DNA of 64,000 nucleotides from the NCBI RefSeq assembly GCF_006149005.1, contig NZ_VBSL01000003.1, positions 434,001-498,000 of the forward strand, read 5' to 3'. This DNA is from Larkinella sp. C7 (GTDB lineage: Bacteria; Bacteroidota; Bacteroidia; Cytophagales; Spirosomataceae). Below the pieces are notes generated by a model. The model ran no database searches, had not been told where the DNA came from, and was given only the letters and a program-made list of their open reading frames with translations. Of the stretch, positions 34,831 through 43,946 are shown one piece after another. The first letter of the stretch is position 1, and each line of letters begins with the position of its first letter. The position numbers and the translations under genes were made by a program.

Positions 34831-36192
34831 ATGAAAAAACTACTCCTTGCTTTTTGCCTGTTCGCAACCGGTGTTCATGCGCAGTCGACCGACTCCGTTA
34901 CGATTCGCAAAATCTACAACGAAATCCTGACCAATAGCCCGTCGTACGAATGGCTGCGTGAATTGACCCAGAAGATTGGTCCGCGCCTGAGCGGTTCGGA
35001 AGGCGCACAGAAAGCCGTCGACTGGTCGAAGCAACTGATGGAAAAAGAGGGATTCGACCGGGTGTTTTTGCAGGAAGTGATGGTGCCGCACTGGGTTCGC
35101 GGGGCCAAAGAAGTGGCGTATATCCGGAATGGGAAACAAAAAATAACCGTACCGGTTGCGGCTCTGGGCGGTTCGGTAGCCACGGCTCCGAAAGGCGTTG
35201 AAGCCCAGGTGATTGAGGTAAAGAGCTTTCAGGAATTGCGGGATCTGGGACCGGAAAAGGTGAAAGGCAAGATCGTGTTTTACAACCGCCCGATGGACCC
35301 GACCAAACTGAATACCTTCGAAGCCTACGCCGGGGCGGTTGAGCAACGGGCCAACGGTGCTAACGAAGCCGGAAAACTCGGCGCAGTGGGGGCCATTGTT
35401 CGTTCGATGACCACTGTACTGGACGATAATCCGCACACGGGCGGGATGCGCTACGCGACGGGGGTGCCGCTAATTCCGACGGCAGCCATCAGCACCAACG
35501 GAGCCGAGTTGCTCAGTAAGTCGCTGAAAGAGAATGCAAACCTGACGTTTTATTTTAAACAGAATTGTGAAACCCTGCCCGACGCCAAATCCTACAACGT
35601 TGTGGGGGAAATTAAAGGCTCGGAAAAACCGGATGAAATCATCGTCGTGGGCGGCCACCTGGATTCCTGGGATCTGGCCCAGGGTGCGCACGACGACGGC
35701 TCGGGCTGTGTGCAGTCCATCGACGTGTTGCGGACTTTCAAGGCGCTGGGAATTAAACCCAAACGAACGCTTCGGGCGGTGATGTTCATGAACGAGGAAA
35801 ACGGATTGCGGGGCGGAGTCGGCTATGCGGATTACGCCAAAAAGAACAACGAGAAACACATTGCCGCCGTCGAGTCCGACAACGGCGGTTTTACACCCCG
35901 GGGTTTCGGCATCGTCGGAACGGCCCAGCAACGGGCCAAAGTCATGCCCTGGAAACCCCTATTTGCGCCCTACGGACTGCACGAAATCGGTGCGGGTTCG
36001 GGAGGGGCAGACATCGGTCCCCTGGCGCAACTGGGGACGGTTTTGTTCGGTTTCAAGCCGGATTCCCAGCGGTATTTCGATTTTCACCACACGGGAACCG
36101 ACAATTTTGAAGCGATCAACAAGCGGGAACTGGAACTGGGAGCAGCTTCGATGACGGCGTTGGTGTACTTGCTGGATTACTACGGATTGTGA
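34831..36192 (+). CDS. M28-family zinc peptidase (carboxypeptidase Q-like), secreted
   Basis: 453 residues with a signal peptide (KKLLLAFCLFATGVHAQ). The M28 zinc ligands are in GGHLDSWDLAQGAHDDGSG near residue 275, then MNEENGLRGG near 323 with the catalytic glutamate, and HHTGTDNFEAIN near 412. A PA-like domain insert (about 115-230) precedes the catalytic part, as in plasma glutamate carboxypeptidase. It removes amino acids from peptide ends outside the cytoplasm. Single gene with its own start after a terminator. Confidence 0.92.
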   Translation: MKKLLLAFCLFATGVHAQSTDSVTIRKIYNEILTNSPSYEWLRELTQKIGPRLSGSEGAQKAVDWSKQLMEKEGFDRVFLQEVMVPHWVRGAKEVAYIRNGKQKITVPVAALGGSVATAPKGVEAQVIEVKSFQELRDLGPEKVKGKIVFYNRPMDPTKLNTFEAYAGAVEQRANGANEAGKLGAVGAIVRSMTTVLDDNPHTGGMRYATGVPLIPTAAISTNGAELLSKSLKENANLTFYFKQNCETLPDAKSYNVVGEIKGSEKPDEIIVVGGHLDSWDLAQGAHDDGSGCVQSIDVLRTFKALGIKPKRTLRAVMFMNEENGLRGGVGYADYAKKNNEKHIAAVESDNGGFTPRGFGIVGTAQQRAKVMPWKPLFAPYGLHEIGAGSGGADIGPLAQLGTVLFGFKPDSQRYFDFHHTGTDNFEAINKRELELGAASMTALVYLLDYYGL

Positions 36193-36200
36193 GTTTGAGC

Positions 36201-36297
36201 GTTGTTACACAGGGTTTATCAGAGGAAATCAGACGGGGCCGCCCGGCGGTTACACAGAGGGTTCTTTGATTAACTCTGATAAACCCTGTGTAATAAC
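36201..36297. repeat. Word-repeat inverted repeat (hairpin J)
   Basis: Arms 36201-36224 and 36274-36297 (24 bases, one mismatch). The loop contains another copy of the word GTTACACAGAG and a GC-rich stretch. The words match those of the repeat at 4648-4732. It starts eight bases after the M28 gene. Confidence 0.72.
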
Positions 36298-36416
36298 TTG
36301 TGTCGATAAAACCGACACATTCGGCCTGTTCACCTCAAAAGTGTTCGTTGTGGCAACGTTTGGGAAACGATCCGCGTAACGGTTGGTAGTGAGTATTCCA
36401 CTACACAATCACACGA

Positions 36417-38000
36417 ATGAGACACCAACCCATTTTAAAAGGAATTTTAGAGATACCCTCTGTAAAACGCGTCGTCGGCCTGGGTTCCAAACTTGTATTG
36501 ATGGCCCTGCTGCTGGCCTGCTCCAAAGAAAGCGATGACCTGACGCCCACCGGAACCGGCACTTCCGGAACCACCACCACCGGCAGCTCCGTTGCCATCG
36601 ATAGTACGACTACCTCCTCCGCCACCCCGGAAGGCAATACCGACAAGGCTGCCAATGCCGATGATTTGCTGGCGAACTCGACGTTTCCGTCCACCGTTAG
36701 CGTCACGTTTGGCACGACGGCCAGCATTTCCAATCCCCTGGCGGGCAATGGCGTATCGATTGAGCAAACCAACGGCGATGTGGTCATCACCTCCACTGCG
36801 ACGGGCGTCGACTTTGTGCTGGCCGGAACGACAACGAACGGGTCGGTCAAAATTTACTCCGATAAGAAATTCAAACTGACGCTGAACGGCGTCAACATCA
36901 CGAATGCCGACGGCCCCGCCATCAACATCCAGTCGGAGAAAAGAGCCTTCATTGTGCTGGCCGACAATACCACCAACTCGCTGACGGACGGCGCAACGTA
37001 TGCGGCCAGCGGAACGGAAGACATGAAAGCGACACTGTTCAGTGAAGGGCAGATGATCTTCAGCGGCAACGGAAGCCTGAGCCTGAAAGGGAATTACAAA
37101 CACGCGATTGCCAGCGACGATTACATCCGGCTGATCAGCGGAACCATTACCGTCACCAGTGCCGCATCCGACGGAATTCATACCAATGACGCCTTTATTG
37201 CCGACGGCGGCACGGTTACCATGACCACGCAGGGCGATGGAATACAGTGCGAAGAAGGCTACATCGTCATCAACGGTGGCACGTTCACGATCAATGTGGT
37301 GGATAAAGGCATCGCGGCTTCGTACGACACCGACACAACGATTGATCCGTATCTAACCATCAACGGCGGTACCATTACGATCAACTCATCGGCCGGAGAG
37401 GGGATTGAGAGCAAGAGTGTGCTGACGATCAATAACGGAAACATCATTGCCAAAACGAAGGACGATGGCATCAATGCCGGAACGTTCATCTACATCAACG
37501 GCGGCACGGTATATGCCTACAGCAGCTCGAATGACGGTATCGACTCGAACGGGAAAATCACCATCACGGGTGGCAAAACCGTATCGGTGGGTGCTTCTGC
37601 TCCCGAAGAAGGGTTTGACTGTGACCGGAATACGTTCAAAATAACCGGCGGTATTGCGGTCGGTGTGGCCGGTGCAACGAGTACGCCAACGGCGAGTGTC
37701 AGCACCCAGCCTTCGGTTTTGCTGGGCGGAGGAACGGCCAACCAGTTGATGCACATTCAGTCGGGCGAGGGCGCCGAAGTGTTGACCTTCCTGATTCCGA
37801 AAACCTACACGACGATGCTGTTTTCAAGTCCGAAACTAAAAACCGGGCAGTCGTACAAGGTGTATTCGGGCGGGAGCGTAGCCGGTGGTACCAACGTGAA
37901 CGGGTTGTATACGAGCGGAACCTACACGCTGGGAACGCAATCCACCACCTTCACCACGAGCAGTATGGTGACGAGGGTTGGCGGAAGCGTCGGACCGTAG
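36417..38000 (+). CDS. Cthe_2159-like carbohydrate-binding beta-helix lipoprotein
   Basis: 527 residues. After a basic and hydrophobic start a lipobox LLACSKESDD gives a lipoprotein near residue 30. From about 140 to 450 the chain is a regular succession of short repeats such as GTITVTSAASDGIHTNDAFIA and GDGIQCEEGYIVINGGTFTI, typical of the right-handed parallel beta-helix of the Cthe_2159 family (DUF4353), which binds acidic polysaccharide and calcium. The protein should be surface or periplasmic. The N-terminal 100 residues are rich in Thr and Ser. It is followed by a GDSL hydrolase gene. Confidence 0.83.
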   Translation: MRHQPILKGILEIPSVKRVVGLGSKLVLMALLLACSKESDDLTPTGTGTSGTTTTGSSVAIDSTTTSSATPEGNTDKAANADDLLANSTFPSTVSVTFGTTASISNPLAGNGVSIEQTNGDVVITSTATGVDFVLAGTTTNGSVKIYSDKKFKLTLNGVNITNADGPAINIQSEKRAFIVLADNTTNSLTDGATYAASGTEDMKATLFSEGQMIFSGNGSLSLKGNYKHAIASDDYIRLISGTITVTSAASDGIHTNDAFIADGGTVTMTTQGDGIQCEEGYIVINGGTFTINVVDKGIAASYDTDTTIDPYLTINGGTITINSSAGEGIESKSVLTINNGNIIAKTKDDGINAGTFIYINGGTVYAYSSSNDGIDSNGKITITGGKTVSVGASAPEEGFDCDRNTFKITGGIAVGVAGATSTPTASVSTQPSVLLGGGTANQLMHIQSGEGAEVLTFLIPKTYTTMLFSSPKLKTGQSYKVYSGGSVAGGTNVNGLYTSGTYTLGTQSTTFTTSSMVTRVGGSVGP

Positions 38001-38107
38001 CCGGTCGCTGTATCATAACTGGGGTCGGGGTGTTTATTTTGTCAACTTCCTGCGTATTTTTGGAAGATTTCACCCTTCCGTTGCCTTGGCGCACACCCCG
38101 ACCTTTT

Positions 38108-39916
38108 ATGAAAAAATGGCTTCTTTTCGTTTGCTTGTTTGCTTCCCTGCCTGGCGTTAAGGGTTTGGCCCAAACGCCGGTCGATTACGTCTGGTGGAAC
38201 CCCGCCCAATCCGATTTTCCGGTCATTGAAGGACAGGCCTGGCGGGGAAAAGACATCCAGAGTCCCTACGACCGCTTACCCGCTGAAGCCGAAAAAAGTG
38301 TTCGGAAGGCCGTCTGGGATTTGTCGCGAAATGCTGCCGGGCTGATGATCCGCTTCCGGGCCAGCACCGACCGGATCACGGTTCGCTACATTGTCAAGGG
38401 AAAACAGAGCATGCCGCATATGCCCGCAACCGGCGTCAGTGGCGTCGATCTGTATGCTGGTAACAGCGACGGCGACTGGCTGTGGTGCAACGGAAAATAT
38501 GCGTTTGGCGATACGATCCAGTATCAGTTTGCCAACCTGGAACCGAATGATGCCTACCACCAGAAAGGCCGCGAATACCGCCTGTATCTGCCGCTTTACA
38601 ATTCCGTTCAGTGGCTCGAAATCGGTGTTCCGAAAGGCGTCACGCTCACGCCCCTGCCCGTACGGGTCGATAAACCCATCGTGGTCTACGGAACCTCCAT
38701 TGCGCAGGGCGGTTGTGCCTCGCGGGCCGGTATGGCCTGGACGTCTATTTTAGGGCGTAAAATGGACCGGCCCCTGATCAATCTGGCCTTTTCCGGCAAC
38801 GGTCGGCTGGAGAAAGAAGTAGTAGACCGGGTGGCGCAGATCGAGGCCAAAATCTACATCCTGGATTGCCTGCCCAACCTGGTGGCCAGCAAGCTGGAAG
38901 ACGTTTATACGCTCATTGTGGACGCCGTTAAAAACCTGCGGAGCAAGCAGCCGACGACGCCCATCTTACTGGTCGAACACGCGGGCTACACCGACGGGGG
39001 CGTCAGTCCGCTCCGCCGGAAATATTACACGGACGTCAATGAGGTGATGCGCAGGGCCTTCACGCAGTTGAAAGGAGAAGGCTTCGGTCAGTTGTATCTG
39101 TTGACTAAATCACAAATCAACCTGGATTCTGACGCAATGGTGGACGGCACGCATCCGTCTGATCTGGGTATGCAGCAATACGCCGAAGCCTACGAGCGCA
39201 GTCTGCGCAGTATTCTCAATGAACCGTCCGGAACGGTTTCGACCACGAAACCGCGCACCCAGTCCCGCGATTCCCGGATTTACGACTGGCAGACCCGACA
39301 CCACGAAATTCTGGCCCGGCTGAAAACCCACCCGCCCCGAATCGTTTATCTGGGCAACTCCATCACGCACTATTGGGGTGGTGAACCCCTAGCGCCCCGT
39401 GCGGCAGGTGCTGACTCCTGGAAAGGCGTGTTGGAACCGCTGGGGGTTCAGAACATGGGCTACGGCTGGGATCGCATTGAAAATGTGCTGTGGCGGGTAT
39501 ACCACGGCGAACTGGATGGCTATTCGGCCGCCCAGGTGGTGCTGATGATCGGGACGAATAACCTGCAGCACAACTCGGATGCGGAGATCACCGCCGGTCT
39601 GAAGTTTCTGGTGCAGGCCATCAAAGTACGGCAACCCACAGCCGACATTCTACTGATCGGGATTTTGCCGCGCCGGAATGAGGAAAAACGACTCACGGTT
39701 CTCAACGAGGAACTGGCGCAGATGGCCGGGGAAGCCAACATTCAGTTTGCCCAGCCCGGTCTGGTTTTCCTGAAACCGGACGGTAAAATCGACGAAGCGC
39801 TTTTCAGTGATGGGTTGCATCCCAATGCGGAAGGCTACCGGCAGTTTGCGGCCAAACTCCAGCCTTTGCTGAAAGCCCCGGAACCCGTTTTGAAAACGAA
39901 GAAAGCCAGTCGGTGA
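38108..39916 (+). CDS. Secreted protein with two fused SGNH/GDSL hydrolase domains
   Basis: 602 residues from ATG 38108, which starts a signal peptide (KKWLLFVCLFASLPGVKG). Residues about 30-190 form a beta-sandwich of the SGNH-hydrolase N-terminal type. A first SGNH domain has VYGTSIAQGG (Gly-Thr-Ser in place of Gly-Asp-Ser), AFSGNGR, LDCLPNL and DGTHPSDLG. A second, more usual domain from about 415 has VYLGNSITHYWGG, MIGTNNL and DGLHPNAEGY. Both keep the serine and the Asp-x-x-His pair, so both could be active. Such enzymes remove acetyl groups from polysaccharides. The fusion of two classes in one chain is uncommon. Its stop abuts the convergent dioxygenase gene. Confidence 0.86.
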   Translation: MKKWLLFVCLFASLPGVKGLAQTPVDYVWWNPAQSDFPVIEGQAWRGKDIQSPYDRLPAEAEKSVRKAVWDLSRNAAGLMIRFRASTDRITVRYIVKGKQSMPHMPATGVSGVDLYAGNSDGDWLWCNGKYAFGDTIQYQFANLEPNDAYHQKGREYRLYLPLYNSVQWLEIGVPKGVTLTPLPVRVDKPIVVYGTSIAQGGCASRAGMAWTSILGRKMDRPLINLAFSGNGRLEKEVVDRVAQIEAKIYILDCLPNLVASKLEDVYTLIVDAVKNLRSKQPTTPILLVEHAGYTDGGVSPLRRKYYTDVNEVMRRAFTQLKGEGFGQLYLLTKSQINLDSDAMVDGTHPSDLGMQQYAEAYERSLRSILNEPSGTVSTTKPRTQSRDSRIYDWQTRHHEILARLKTHPPRIVYLGNSITHYWGGEPLAPRAAGADSWKGVLEPLGVQNMGYGWDRIENVLWRVYHGELDGYSAAQVVLMIGTNNLQHNSDAEITAGLKFLVQAIKVRQPTADILLIGILPRRNEEKRLTVLNEELAQMAGEANIQFAQPGLVFLKPDGKIDEALFSDGLHPNAEGYRQFAAKLQPLLKAPEPVLKTKKASR

Positions 39917-40552
39917 TTAGGGAGTCACCGGATAGTTCGGGATGTTTTTTCCGAGGTAGATGTTACGTTCGCCTTTGTACATGTTACCGACATCAACCAG
40001 TTTTACGATACCGCTGCCGCCCCGGTTTTCGAGCTTTTGGCGTTTTTCGGCCGTTAACAGCGGATCATCGGAAAACAGAAATTCGTCGATGTAATACTCG
40101 TTCAGGCCCGGTTCTTTCAGAAAGATATGGATATGCGCCGGGTCAGTGGCTCCAGGATAGGGAGCAGGCCGGAGCGTGACAAATTTGTAAGTCCCTTTTT
40201 CGTCGGTGCGCATCCAGCCGCGAAGGTACCCGTGACGTTTTGCCCATCCTTTTTCATTTCCTTTTTTTGGATAATGACCGGTTTCGTCAGTATGGTAAAC
40301 GTACAGAATGACCCCCGGAGCCGGGGTTTTGCCGTCAGCTTTGTAAACCGTTCCGTTAATTCCCAGCGGTTTTTTGCCCTCCCAGCTCGCGTCGGGGAGT
40401 TTGACAACACTTTCGAGTTTTTCAAGCGGCACCGGATTTTCGTAAATCGCTTCGCAGCCTTCGCAGGGGCCACCCACCTGGGCCGTTTGACTGAACGCGT
40501 TCAAAACGCTGAAAAGAAGGGGAATAAATACGGGGAAATGCAGCTTTTTCAT
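39917..40552 (-). CDS. Intradiol ring-cleavage dioxygenase-like secreted protein
   Basis: 211 residues from ATG 40552 with a signal peptide ending near SQTAQ. CEGCEAIYENP lies close to the N-terminus, and the fold-typical GTVYKADGKTPAPGVILYVYHTDETGHY is followed by LRGWMRTDEKGTYKF and later DPAHIHIFLKEPG. The His-x-His of AHIHIF and the Tyr/His residues of YHTDETGHYP resemble the iron ligands of intradiol dioxygenases. Exported members in Bacteroidota have unknown substrates. The gene is divergent from the LytS-type kinase across about 250 bases with an inverted repeat. Confidence 0.8.
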   Translation of the reverse strand: MKKLHFPVFIPLLFSVLNAFSQTAQVGGPCEGCEAIYENPVPLEKLESVVKLPDASWEGKKPLGINGTVYKADGKTPAPGVILYVYHTDETGHYPKKGNEKGWAKRHGYLRGWMRTDEKGTYKFVTLRPAPYPGATDPAHIHIFLKEPGLNEYYIDEFLFSDDPLLTAEKRQKLENRGGSGIVKLVDVGNMYKGERNIYLGKNIPNYPVTP

Positions 40553-40649
40553 GGTCTTTTCGGATAAAGGAAAACCGGAGTTGTGATGATTTTTTGGGAC
40601 TCTGCCACAAACCAACCCGATAAATTCGTCATTCTAAAAAATAGTAGAG

Positions 40650-40712
40650 CAACGACCGGGAAAGTAGATAAACCGCAGGCTCCAATCCTTTCCTCTACTT
40701 TTTGGGTCGTTG
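40650..40712. promoter_or_regulatory. Imperfect inverted repeat between divergent promoters
   Basis: CAACGACCGGGAAAGTAGA at 40650-40668 pairs with 40694-40712 at 16 of 19 positions. It lies between the dioxygenase-like gene and the LytS-type kinase and might be a regulator site. Confidence 0.35.
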
Positions 40713-40801
40713 GTCGATATAATTTTTAATCTACTCGCCTTTTGTATTCATTTACAGTCGACTACCACCCGGCGGTCTCACGTCAATAACCGTTTTTTAT
40801 C

Positions 40802-41875
40802 ATGGACTTTCTGGAACGATCCATCAGGATACCGCTTTCCAACCGAACGGTTCCGGTGAAATATGCGCTGGTTCATACGGGGTACTGGATCCTGATTACC
40901 GGTTTTTTTCTCTACGAAAAAAGGTACCTGATCTACAAAGCCAGTCTGTCGTATTTTGCCCTTTGCGTCGTGGTCCGCATCGGGATGCTGATTGGAATCG
41001 CGTATCTGAACCTGCACTATTTCCTGCCCCGCTATTTGCTGAAAAAACGCTATGCCCGGTATTTCTCGATGGTGTTGCTCTCCATCCTCGGCTACCTGAT
41101 TTTTCAGGGGCTTTTCGACTATTACCTCTACGGCTACGTGCTCGGGCCGATGCGCAACAGCAATTGGGTGGAAACGCTGTCCTACAATTTTTTCAGTACA
41201 CTCTGGTATCTGGGCCTTATGGTGGCGCTGAAACTGAGCATCGACTGGTATGAACAGCAACGGATGTTGCAGCGGATCGCGGTCGAGAAACTACAGGCCG
41301 AGGTCAACTTTCTGCGGTCGCAGGTGAACCCGCATTTTCTGTTCAACATCCTGAATAATCTGTACGCCCTGACGCTCAAGAAATCCGAGCTGGCCCCGGA
41401 AATGGTGCTGAAACTGTCTGAAATGATGGAATACATGCTTTATGACAGCGACAACGCCTACGTGCCGCTGGAAAAGGAAATCAGCTATTTGCAGAGTTAC
41501 ATCAATCTGGAACGCATCCGGTACCGTGATTATTCGGATATCAGCCTGAAAATCGACGGCAACACCGACGGTCAGGAAATCGCCCCGCTGTTGCTGTTGC
41601 CCCTGGTCGAAAATGCCATCAAACACGGTGTGGGCAAACAGGCCGCAAACGCTCGTTTGCACAGCACGCTGTACGTCAATCAGTCCGAAGTGCAATTTAC
41701 GGTGGAGAACAGCAAACCGGCGGCCAGTCCAAAAGCCGAAAAAGGCGGCATTGGTCTGGCCAACCTTCGCAAACGACTGGAACTGCTGTACCCCGGTCGG
41801 TACACGTTTCACACCGAAGATGGACCGGAGAGCTACAAGGCATCACTGCGTATTGTATTTTCTGCAAGCGTATGA
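40802..41875 (+). CDS. LytS-type sensor histidine kinase (His_kinase family)
   Basis: 357 residues. Four hydrophobic segments (about 22-38, 50-70, 88-108, 128-146) are followed by a short coiled coil and the His_kinase box QVNPHFLFNILNNLYALTL with His178, then LLPLVENAIKHGVG and GIGLANLRKRLELLYPG of the ATPase domain. It has no extracellular domain. Its LytTR regulator is found at 43947, unusually three genes downstream, with a beta-propeller protein and two NlpE-like proteins between. All lie on one strand with small gaps, so they are probably one operon. Confidence 0.92.
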   Translation: MDFLERSIRIPLSNRTVPVKYALVHTGYWILITGFFLYEKRYLIYKASLSYFALCVVVRIGMLIGIAYLNLHYFLPRYLLKKRYARYFSMVLLSILGYLIFQGLFDYYLYGYVLGPMRNSNWVETLSYNFFSTLWYLGLMVALKLSIDWYEQQRMLQRIAVEKLQAEVNFLRSQVNPHFLFNILNNLYALTLKKSELAPEMVLKLSEMMEYMLYDSDNAYVPLEKEISYLQSYINLERIRYRDYSDISLKIDGNTDGQEIAPLLLLPLVENAIKHGVGKQAANARLHSTLYVNQSEVQFTVENSKPAASPKAEKGGIGLANLRKRLELLYPGRYTFHTEDGPESYKASLRIVFSASV

Positions 41876-41919
41876 ACAGGATTTTCGAACACCTTGCAGG
41901 GGTGGTTTGGAGTCATTAA

Positions 41920-42918
41920 ATGTCAAAAGTCATGAACACGCAGATTCAGTATATCCTGCTGGCTTTTTTGCTGGAGCTGGGCATTCCGTCCGGCACCTCT
42001 GATCGATCCGGTGACGATTCGGATCGAACCGGGCGAAACCATTCGTGGACGCAAACGCTGGAAAGCGGACCCTGGAAAAAGAGCTATAACTTCCAGCTAT
42101 TCAGCCACCATGATACGCTGTGGGTTTTCCACCCCGACGGAACCTGGTTTTCGGTTACGGGAAGAAACTGGCAAAAATCCCCCCTGCCGAACGCGATTCA
42201 GAACCTGGCTTTTCTGGATTATGTCCAGTTTAACAACACCATCATTGGCCTGGGTCATTTTGAGGGAAACATCGAAAACTATGCCTTTCAGCCGGTGATT
42301 TACCAGACTAAGGACCTAAAGCATTGGAGTCGGATTGCCGGACCAGCGCTGGCCCGGCAGAGCAATTTGCCCCGGCGGTTTTTCTACCACCCGTTTGTGT
42401 TTCAGCACAAACTCTGGATCATCGGTGGAGAAGACAGCCAAACCCGGTTTGCCGATTGCTGGAATTCGGCCGACGGTATTGTCTGGAAAAAAGTCAAGGA
42501 TAACCTGCCGTTTGGCCAACGCAGCGGCAGTCAGGTGGTTCAGTTAAAAAACAAATTATATCTGCTGAATAATGATGTCTGGTCTTCCGACGACGGCCTG
42601 AATTGGAAACTGGTCACGCCCGAGATTAAAAAGGGTGTTGCGATTTTTGGGTATACTGCCGTGGTGCTGGACGACCGGATCTGGCTGCTGGGCTGCAACC
42701 GCAACGGACAATTTACCAGTAACGTACTCGTCAGCGGAGATGGCAAAAACTGGCAGGAAGAGGATGCGCCCTGGTCCCCGCGCGGAGGCATTGCCGCCTG
42801 TGTCCATCGCGGAAAAATCTACATGACGGGCGGTAAATACGGTGGCCCCAACACCCGCCAGCCTGAATTTGTGTATAGCAATGATGTCTGGGAATTGACT
42901 GTAAGAGGATCTGAATAG
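41920..42918 (+). CDS. Secreted Kelch/sialidase-like beta-propeller protein
   Basis: 332 residues; a second ATG at 41932 gives a cleaner signal peptide (NTQIQYILLAFLLELGIPSG). The body shows repeats of about 45-50 residues with GKNWQ-, DDGLNWK- and KLWIIGGED-type strands, as in Kelch and Asp-box propellers; I count about six blades. No catalytic motif is evident. Its place between a kinase and its regulator suggests that it senses or presents a ligand outside the cell for that kinase. This is inference. Ends where the next gene begins. Confidence 0.72.
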   Translation: MSKVMNTQIQYILLAFLLELGIPSGTSDRSGDDSDRTGRNHSWTQTLESGPWKKSYNFQLFSHHDTLWVFHPDGTWFSVTGRNWQKSPLPNAIQNLAFLDYVQFNNTIIGLGHFEGNIENYAFQPVIYQTKDLKHWSRIAGPALARQSNLPRRFFYHPFVFQHKLWIIGGEDSQTRFADCWNSADGIVWKKVKDNLPFGQRSGSQVVQLKNKLYLLNNDVWSSDDGLNWKLVTPEIKKGVAIFGYTAVVLDDRIWLLGCNRNGQFTSNVLVSGDGKNWQEEDAPWSPRGGIAACVHRGKIYMTGGKYGGPNTRQPEFVYSNDVWELTVRGSE

Positions 42919-42944
42919 TGAAAATAAACGGAAACACATTTCTG

Positions 42945-43412
42945 ATGAAAACCCTGAAAAAGAGTATTCTGCTCGTACTGGCGGCCGGTTTTATGCAGGC
43001 GACCTCACCGGAACCGGCGGTTTATTTCGCCACTACCCCCTGCGACGGGATGCCCCGAATGTGGTTGTCGATTCCGGCTACGGCCGACTGTGAAATGATC
43101 CAATGGAACCTGGCTCTTCAGCGGGATCCGCGCAATCAGGCACCCACGTTTTACAAACTCAGCTACGCATTCGGAATGTCGAAACCCTCGACGCAGGCCC
43201 TTATGAATGACGGAACCCGTGGCGTGAAAGAGGGCCAATGGAGCCTGGTGAAGGATAGCAAAAACCGGGAGCTGTACCGGTTGACATCGGCCGCGCCCGG
43301 TGCTCCCATCTCTCTGATAAAGCTGGATGACAGGCTGCTTCACTTGCTGGATCAGGAGGGAAAGTTGATGATCGGACACGCGGGCTGGAGTTATACACTA
43401 AACAGGAAATGA
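42945..43412 (+). CDS. NlpE-like secreted protein (copy 1)
   Basis: 155 residues from ATG 42945, giving a signal peptide (KTLKKSILLVLAAGFMQA); a GTG at 42918 would add nine residues. The pattern TPCDGMPRMW, then a strand MIQWNLALQRDP, PTFYKLSY, KEGQWSLVKDSKNRELYRL, and a final LIKLDDRLLHLLDQEGKL is that of the NlpE N-terminal copper-protein fold. The CxxC of NlpE is missing: only one cysteine (in TPCDG) is at the expected place, with a second further on (ATADCEM). It is a paralogue of the next gene, and the two overlap by four bases (ATGA). Confidence 0.66.
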   Translation: MKTLKKSILLVLAAGFMQATSPEPAVYFATTPCDGMPRMWLSIPATADCEMIQWNLALQRDPRNQAPTFYKLSYAFGMSKPSTQALMNDGTRGVKEGQWSLVKDSKNRELYRLTSAAPGAPISLIKLDDRLLHLLDQEGKLMIGHAGWSYTLNRK

Positions 43413-43933
43413 TCGTTAAGGGTATGAAAATCAAAGTTTTATTGTTGTTTCTGCTTGGCTTTGCAGGCCAGCCCAACCGCGTCATTGCTCAGGAGACTCG
43501 GGCCACCAACGTGCCGACCAAAGCGCGTGTTCGCAGCCCGGTGGACAGCGGACCGGGGGTGTACGGACGGTTCGATGGCCGGTTTCCCTGCGCTGAAATT
43601 GCGAAAGACTGGAAGGTGACCGTTGGTCCGGACTGTACGAAAGTAAAATGGAGCCTCACCCTGTTCCAGAATCCGAAAACCGGCCAGCCAACCACCTACA
43701 AACTCCGCGGAACCTTAGACCGGTCGGCGGCTCGGGAGGGAAAATGGGCGCTGGTACACGGCACGAAAACCGACCCGGACGCGGTTGTGTTTCAACTGGA
43801 TTCGGATAAACCGGCGGTATCGGTTTATCTGTTGAAAGGCGATGAGAATGTGTTGTTCGTGCTGGATCAGGAACGAAATTTCAGGGTTGGTGATTCGTAT
43901 TTGAGCTATACCCTGAACCGGGTTGTGAATTGA
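43409..43933 (+). CDS. NlpE-like secreted protein (copy 2)
   Basis: 174 residues from an ATG that overlaps the preceding stop; a second ATG at 43424 may be the true start of the signal peptide. Same pattern as the preceding protein: GRFPCAEIAKDW, VGPDCTKVKWSLTLFQNP, PTTYKLRG, REGKWALVHGTKT, VYLLKGDENVLFVLDQE and a final SYTLNR. It also lacks CxxC but keeps the two cysteines spaced as in copy 1. A short basic Pro/Arg-rich region (about 30-45) precedes the domain. Tandem duplication in an operon with a two-component system points to a joint sensory role, which is inference. Confidence 0.66.
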   Translation: MIVKGMKIKVLLLFLLGFAGQPNRVIAQETRATNVPTKARVRSPVDSGPGVYGRFDGRFPCAEIAKDWKVTVGPDCTKVKWSLTLFQNPKTGQPTTYKLRGTLDRSAAREGKWALVHGTKTDPDAVVFQLDSDKPAVSVYLLKGDENVLFVLDQERNFRVGDSYLSYTLNRVVN

Positions 43934-43946
43934 TTGACAACGCCTT

